This document shows, one piece after another, positions 1 through 2,811 of a stretch of 5,262 nt of DNA. How positions within the stretch are numbered: position 1 is the stretch's first letter; every line of letters begins with the position of its first letter. This DNA is from Anaerolineales bacterium. GTDB taxonomy: Bacteria; Chloroflexota; Anaerolineae; Anaerolineales; UBA11858. The position numbers and the translations under genes were made by a program. Location: assembly GCA_015485245.1 (NCBI GenBank), contig WFTY01000504.1, forward strand, positions 1 through 5,262, in the 5' to 3' direction. The notes beneath the pieces were generated by a model. It did not search any database. It saw nothing but the letters and a program-made list of their open reading frames with translations, and was not told the origin of the DNA.

Positions 1-39
1 GCTGAAATCCGCAAGTTGTTCATCGGTTGGTGTTTGCAT
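1..39 (-). other. Mirror copy of the nucleotidyltransferase gene start (partial)
   Basis: Read on the minus strand from ATG at 39-37, this stretch encodes the same 13 residues (MQTPTDEQLADFS) as the start of the gene at 173, with the same upstream GGAG site mirrored at 48-51. It runs off the left edge. If the DNA is real, a second, divergently oriented copy of the gene, or at least of its 5' end, lies to the left. If the palindrome is a foldback artefact, this copy does not exist in the genome. The sequence in the window cannot separate the two cases. Confidence 0.5.
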
Positions 40-160
40 GAGGTCTACTCCAGCTATTCAGAAACTGCTGCCACCAAACGAGGGTGGAGCGCCACCCAGC
101 GTGACGGGTTGTATCGATGGCGCTCCACCCTCGTTTGGTGGCAGCAGTTTCTGAATAGCT

Positions 161-164
161 GGAG
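161..164 (+). promoter_or_regulatory. Ribosome binding site inside the palindrome arm
   Basis: GGAG lies 8 nt before the ATG at 173 and supports that start. Both the site and the start codon sit in the right arm of the perfect palindrome. A transcript entering from the left would therefore fold them into a 94-bp duplex and hide them. The gene would need a promoter inside the palindrome, or a transcript starting within it, to be translated well. I see no convincing -35/-10 pair in the 23-nt spacer. Confidence 0.55.
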
Positions 165-172
165 TAGACCTC

Positions 173-919
173 ATGCAAACACCAACCGATGAACAACTTG
201 CGGATTTCAGCCGTCGCCTCGAACGGATGTTCGGCAATACAGTACAGGCGCTGATTCTCCATGGCTCCCTGGTTGAAACACCCGCCCAGGAAAATGACCG
301 CAGAGATGCCGACCTGCTCGTCATCATCGCCGATCTGGCCCTGGAGCAGGCCCGCCCTCTGGTGGATCGCGTGCGCTGGTCCGCGCCCTTTCGGCACCTC
401 AACCTGGCGCACAATACCGTGGGGTACCAGCAGGTCTGCGAACATTTGGCCGAGGGCCATCCTTTCTTCGTCTCCGCGATTCGCTCCGGGCGTTACCTGC
501 GCTACCGCCAGGGGGTCAAGGACGATCTCCAGGCGCAAGTTCAGACGATCGACGCAGACCGGCTGCGACAGGGGCTTGCACGCTACGCGCAGATAGAACA
601 GCAGCGTGTGAACCATGCCTTGCGAGAAGTTTTTCGGGGGCTGATCAATCTGGCCTACGACCACCTGCAAATGGACTGGTTGCAACGGCACGCCCAGGGA
701 GAGGTGCTGTCTCCATCATCCCAGCAAACGCTGGCCGATTGGCGGGCGCTGCTCGAAGACTACGGCGGGGACGAAGAAGCAAAGGCTCTGCTGCAACGCC
801 TGTTCCAGGCAAAGATCGAGCTGTCGCGGGGTGGTGTGCCTGAACTGTGCCAGGAATGCTTCACCCTGATGGCGCGGTTACACCCCACAAGTGCGGCAGG
901 GGGTGACAGTGCATCCTGA
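173..919 (+). CDS. Pol beta-type nucleotidyltransferase domain protein with helical, HEPN-like C-terminus
   Basis: The protein has 248 residues. The N-terminal part (about 15-110) reads as a minimal nucleotidyltransferase (MNT). A strand ending in LHGS gives G31-S32, and after a 12-residue gap RRDADLLVII gives the metal-binding pair D45 and D47. This family transfers nucleotides, often AMP, to proteins or small molecules. The strand where a third carboxylate is expected (PFRHLNLAHNTVG, about 72-84) has no Asp or Glu, so activity may be reduced or the third ligand may lie elsewhere. Residues 130-235 are predicted mainly helical, resembling the helical partner domains (HEPN or substrate-binding-like) often fused to or encoded beside MNT proteins, but I see no clean RxxxxH HEPN motif. 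The ATG at 173 follows GGAG by 8 nt. The gene is followed by a 58-nt gap and then the kinase remnant. The fold is fairly sure; the substrate is unknown, and an antitoxin-like or defence role is inference. Confidence 0.85.
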   Translation: MQTPTDEQLADFSRRLERMFGNTVQALILHGSLVETPAQENDRRDADLLVIIADLALEQARPLVDRVRWSAPFRHLNLAHNTVGYQQVCEHLAEGHPFFVSAIRSGRYLRYRQGVKDDLQAQVQTIDADRLRQGLARYAQIEQQRVNHALREVFRGLINLAYDHLQMDWLQRHAQGEVLSPSSQQTLADWRALLEDYGGDEEAKALLQRLFQAKIELSRGGVPELCQECFTLMARLHPTSAAGGDSAS

Positions 920-977
920 TGCCTGCAACGGTCTCTGCCCGCCCAACATGAATTGAACAACGGAGGGAACCATACTG

Positions 978-1234
978 ATGGAACGTCCTGTTTGCAACCA
1001 CCCGCCTGCTGCGGGTAAGACCTACTGTGAAGCGTGTTGCACCGAACTGGGCTGTGGTCCGCGGGTTGTTCTGTCTGTGGGCACGGAACTGGCCGGTGGC
1101 CGCTACCGCATCGAGGCCCCATTGGGCTGGGGTGGGTTGCCGTCACCTGCAGCGCCTTTGCTCGCAACCTGAAAGAATCGATGGCCATCGCGGAAGAGTC
1201 CCATGCGGAAAGCTGGAAGGATGACGAGGTCTGA
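978..1234 (+). pseudogene. Frameshifted, truncated Ser/Thr protein kinase remnant (zinc-ribbon N-terminus)
   Basis: The ATG at 978 follows GGAGG (962-966) and opens a frame with a Cys-rich start (C6, H8, C17, C20, C21, C26; a possible zinc ribbon). Next comes GTELAGGRYRIEAPLGWGG, which matches the lead-in and glycine loop of bacterial Hanks-type kinases (typically RYRIE..LG.GGFG..Y.A). After LGWGG the good match moves to another frame. From about 1142 the frame ending at 1234 reads VTCSAFARNLKESMAIAEE, as expected for the rest of the loop and the beta-3 strand (VTYLAFDRNL..VAIKE). A one-base deletion near 1133-1141 explains this. The beta-3 lysine position appears to be Ala, and the coding ends about 11 residues later (TGA 1232-1234), without an HRD or DFG motif. 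The gene is therefore broken twice, by a frameshift and by loss of nearly all of the kinase body. A 64-codon peptide from 978 could still be made. The similarity is read by eye. Confidence 0.6.
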
Positions 1235-1773
1235 TGGAACTTCATCTGGTGGACACTAATGGCGCGTTGGTAGCGTCATGGAAGCGGTATTTTTCAGGTC
1301 TGGAAAACGTCCACATCGCCGAAGGAGACATTCTCGCAATCGCCGAGGACACTATCGTCTCGCCGGCGAACGCCTATGGATTCATGGATGGATCGATCGA
1401 CAGCCTCTATCTGGACTTTTTCGGGATCTCCGTGCAGAACCGGCTTCAGGATGAGATCACCCGCCGCGACTATCCCGAGGGATACCTTCCAATCGGCAAG
1501 GGCCTGCTAATACCCACCGGGCATGACCGGATTCCGTATCTCATCGCCGCGCCGACCATGATCACGCCCAGCGCGGTATCGGCCGCCCACAGTTTCCAGG
1601 CCATGATCGCTGTACTGGACACCGCCTACCGCAATCGGAAAGTGGTCCGAAAGGTATTCTGCCCCGGTCTGGCAACGGGAGTTGGCCAGGTTCCTCACGA
1701 GGACGCGGCCCGGGAGATGGCGGATGCGGTTCGCAAATGGACACAACGGTACTCGCTTTTCCGTCAGTGGTAG
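1234..1773 (+). CDS. Macro domain protein (ADP-ribose-binding/hydrolase family)
   Basis: The protein has 179 residues and the whole length fits one macro domain. Visible landmarks are the GDI motif (G31-D32-I33), where the Asp contacts adenine in the family; IVSPAN (41-46), equivalent to the canonical IVNAAN with the ribose-side Asn kept as N46; a modified loop 1, FMDGSID (50-56), in place of GGGVD; and a second phosphate-binding loop, CPGLATGVGQVP (143-154). Macro domains bind ADP-ribose or remove it from proteins or nucleic acids in the cytoplasm. The changed loop 1 resembles a phage-type or bacterial subgroup rather than MacroD, so substrate and activity are open. No signal peptide or membrane segment is seen. 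The ATG overlaps the TGA of the kinase remnant (TGATG), with GAGG at 1226-1229, which points to coupled translation. The fold is confident; the role in ADP-ribose-based defence or stress is inference. Confidence 0.88.
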   Translation: MELHLVDTNGALVASWKRYFSGLENVHIAEGDILAIAEDTIVSPANAYGFMDGSIDSLYLDFFGISVQNRLQDEITRRDYPEGYLPIGKGLLIPTGHDRIPYLIAAPTMITPSAVSAAHSFQAMIAVLDTAYRNRKVVRKVFCPGLATGVGQVPHEDAAREMADAVRKWTQRYSLFRQW

Positions 1774-1884
1774 AAGTGATACGTTATTAGCCAAAAGTTC
1801 GACGTAACCGGAGTAGGTCATAGTCCTGCAATCTGCTGAACATACACGGTTTAGCATCGCCTCAACCAGTTCCAACGACATAGG

Positions 1885-1907
1885 TGCCTGAACCCAGGCG
1901 TTTTTTT
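1885..1907 (+). terminator. Rho-independent terminator after the macro-domain gene
   Basis: A GC-rich stem GCCTG (1886-1890) and CAGGC (1895-1899) encloses the tetraloop AACC, extended by a T-G wobble (1885 with 1900), and is followed by seven T (1901-1907). It lies 112 nt past the macro-gene stop on the same strand and should end the left transcription unit. There is no T-tract on the opposite side, so it is not bidirectional. Confidence 0.75.
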
Positions 1908-2087
1908 CATGGGAAAGTGAGGACGAAGGAGTCTTGGGCCCGAGATCATGGTGTGATTCGGAAGCCTACCGGGAGATAAATAACCGTGGGAAATGGCAGG
2001 TTCACGGTAACAACTTGCTATCAGGTACGTGCAAGTCGTACTGAGCCAAGAAGTTCACTGGGTTTCTTGGGTGATTAGTTGACAAAA

Positions 2088-2093
2088 GAGGGA
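2088..2093 (+). promoter_or_regulatory. Ribosome binding site that decides the start at 2101
   Basis: GAGGGA ends 7 nt before the ATG at 2101 and only 1 nt before the in-frame GTG at 2095. The spacing strongly favours ATG 2101 as the true start, giving MTAEAM and not MNMTAEAM. Confidence 0.65.
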
Positions 2094-2100
2094 AGTGAAC

Positions 2101-2586
2101 ATGACAGCAGAAGCCATGGGTCCGGCAGATATGTGTGAGAACCGGAAAACGAATCTGGCGCGCCTTGAACAGGTTCTAAGCAAGATCGATGATCAGGAAC
2201 CGATGTTGCAGGCCGCGACCGCGAAGGTGAGGGAAGAAGGTGTGAGTAGCTTGGAGCAAGAGAACGATGATGAAGTAATGCCTATCGATTTCGAGGCGGC
2301 GCATGAAGCGATTGATCGGGTGATCACGGCATATGTAATGGACGCGGAGGATATTCACCCGTTCAATATGAATTGCAATGTTCGAAAATGGGTGTCAACC
2401 AAAGCGGGGGAGGATTCTTCGGGCTTGGGCTCCAGTTCATGGAAGAAACGGCAGAAGGCCGTGAGGTCATTGTCGGAGTTTGCGCATGCAGCAGATGAAG
2501 TGGCGCCTTTAGTACGCAGAGCACTCAAGGATTCAGATGAAGATGTTCGTGAAACGGCAAGGCTGGTGATGTCACGCCTTTCATGA
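2101..2586 (+). CDS. HEAT-like repeat protein of 161 aa, possibly chimeric
   Basis: I do not recognise the full-length protein. The last 45 residues (about 117-161) have the pattern of a HEAT-repeat helical pair: RQKAVRSLSEF, then a turn, then VAPLVRRALKDSDEDVRETA. Such segments usually act as protein- or DNA-binding scaffolds. Residues 50-100 are acidic and contain no motif I know. The N-terminus (about 11-51, including RKTNLARLEQVLSK and MLQAATAKVREEGVSSL) resembles, by eye, the start of group II intron reverse transcriptases, whose ORFs usually begin with L..LE.VLSR.N.L.A...V..NKG..GVDG. Here the match is lost at the expected GVDG. The gene may therefore have formed by fusion of an intron-ORF start to a HEAT protein. 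Base composition is visibly less GC-rich than in the ATPase downstream. It ends 24 nt before the next gene, as in an operon. It is likely expressed, but its function is unknown. Confidence 0.7.
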   Translation: MTAEAMGPADMCENRKTNLARLEQVLSKIDDQEPMLQAATAKVREEGVSSLEQENDDEVMPIDFEAAHEAIDRVITAYVMDAEDIHPFNMNCNVRKWVSTKAGEDSSGLGSSSWKKRQKAVRSLSEFAHAADEVAPLVRRALKDSDEDVRETARLVMSRLS

Positions 2587-2610
2587 TGAGAGCTACTGGA
2601 GAAAAGATAT

Positions 2611-2802
2611 ATGGGCGCCATCACCCCCGAACAACTGGCCCGCATGGCCATCGAGAACCTGTGGCAGCTGTTGCACGATCCGCGCCTGGCCGGCTGCACC
2701 CCTTACGAGGCGGCGCGGCGTATCGGCCTTGGGGAAAACCCCGCCCGGCTCGTGGAGCAGTGGTGGGACGGGCCGGAGGTGTTTCCCGGCCCCCGCCAGT
2801 GA
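2611..2802 (+). CDS. Small 63-aa protein of unknown function between HEAT-like and ATPase genes
   Basis: The family is not recognised. The start is well supported: GGAGA (2598-2602) lies 8 nt before the ATG. The gene sits 24 nt after the previous stop and its own stop is 9 nt before the next ATG, so it is part of one compact operon. The sequence is helical in character with an amphipathic first half (ITPEQLARMAIENLWQLL), then TPYEAARRIGLGENPARLVEQW, which could form a short helix-turn-helix-like pair, and a Pro/Gly-rich tail. There is no signal peptide or membrane helix. Its codon use is high-GC like the ATPase and unlike the upstream 161-aa gene, which suggests that the small gene and the ATPase travelled together. 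It is a candidate adaptor or regulatory subunit of the ATPase, which is inference from position only. Confidence 0.72.
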   Translation: MGAITPEQLARMAIENLWQLLHDPRLAGCTPYEAARRIGLGENPARLVEQWWDGPEVFPGPRQ

Positions 2803-2811
2803 GGTGTGCGC

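Larger units (their letters stand above)
1..211. repeat. Perfect 94-nt inverted repeat with 23-nt spacer
   Basis: Bases 1-94 are the exact reverse complement of bases 118-211, and base n pairs with base 212-n without a mismatch. The spacer is 95-117. The left arm begins at the first base of the window, so the repeat may be longer than 94 nt. Each arm contains a smaller hairpin (CCACC...GGTGG at 71-87 and 125-141). The right arm includes the GGAG ribosome binding site, the ATG and the first 13 codons of the nucleotidyltransferase gene, so half of the palindrome is coding sequence. I see no transposase and cannot see both element ends. It could be a true foldback duplication, a terminal structure of a linear replicon, or an assembly or amplification foldback artefact. 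The repeat itself is certain; its biological reality is not. Confidence 0.97.
1774..2094. other. Gene-free spacer between the two blocks, with tandem hairpins
   Basis: About 320 nt without a convincing gene. The first 110 nt show nothing I can identify. After the terminator, bases 1940-2070 can fold as four successive hairpins. H1 is CCGA(g)ATCA with TGATTCGG (1940-1961, one bulged G). H2 is ACCGTG with CACGGT (1983-2008). H3 is ACTTGC with GCAAGT (2013-2036). H4 is CCAAGAA with TTCTTGG (2046-2070). None is followed by a T-run, so they are not terminators. They may be a structured 5' leader, operators, or the remains of group II intron RNA preceding its ORF. I found no convincing sigma-70 promoter, although the downstream operon needs one in or near this stretch. 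Confidence 0.5.

Noticed and set aside
20..691. 223-codon minus-strand open frame across the palindrome and nucleotidyltransferase gene
   Set aside because: Antisense to the GS/DxD-bearing gene. Its extension through the palindrome results from the mirrored sequence.
978..1172. Intact 64-aa zinc-ribbon protein
   Set aside because: The end of this frame (LPSPAAPLLAT) looks random, while the neighbouring frame continues the kinase pattern. A frameshifted kinase remnant explains both.
1507..1881. 124-codon minus-strand open frame beginning between the macro gene and the terminator
   Set aside because: Its second half is antisense to the macro domain, its start lacks a ribosome binding site, and the first 40 residues match nothing I know. 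It remains possible that 1753-1881 is a small gene fragment.
2079..2084. TTGACA as a -35 box
   Set aside because: A -10 box 17 nt later would fall inside the start of the 161-aa gene at 2101, so it cannot drive that gene in the normal way. No TATAAT-like partner is seen.
2095..2097. GTG as start of the 161-aa protein
   Set aside because: It is only 1 nt from the GAGGGA site, too close for initiation. The ATG two codons later has 7-nt spacing.
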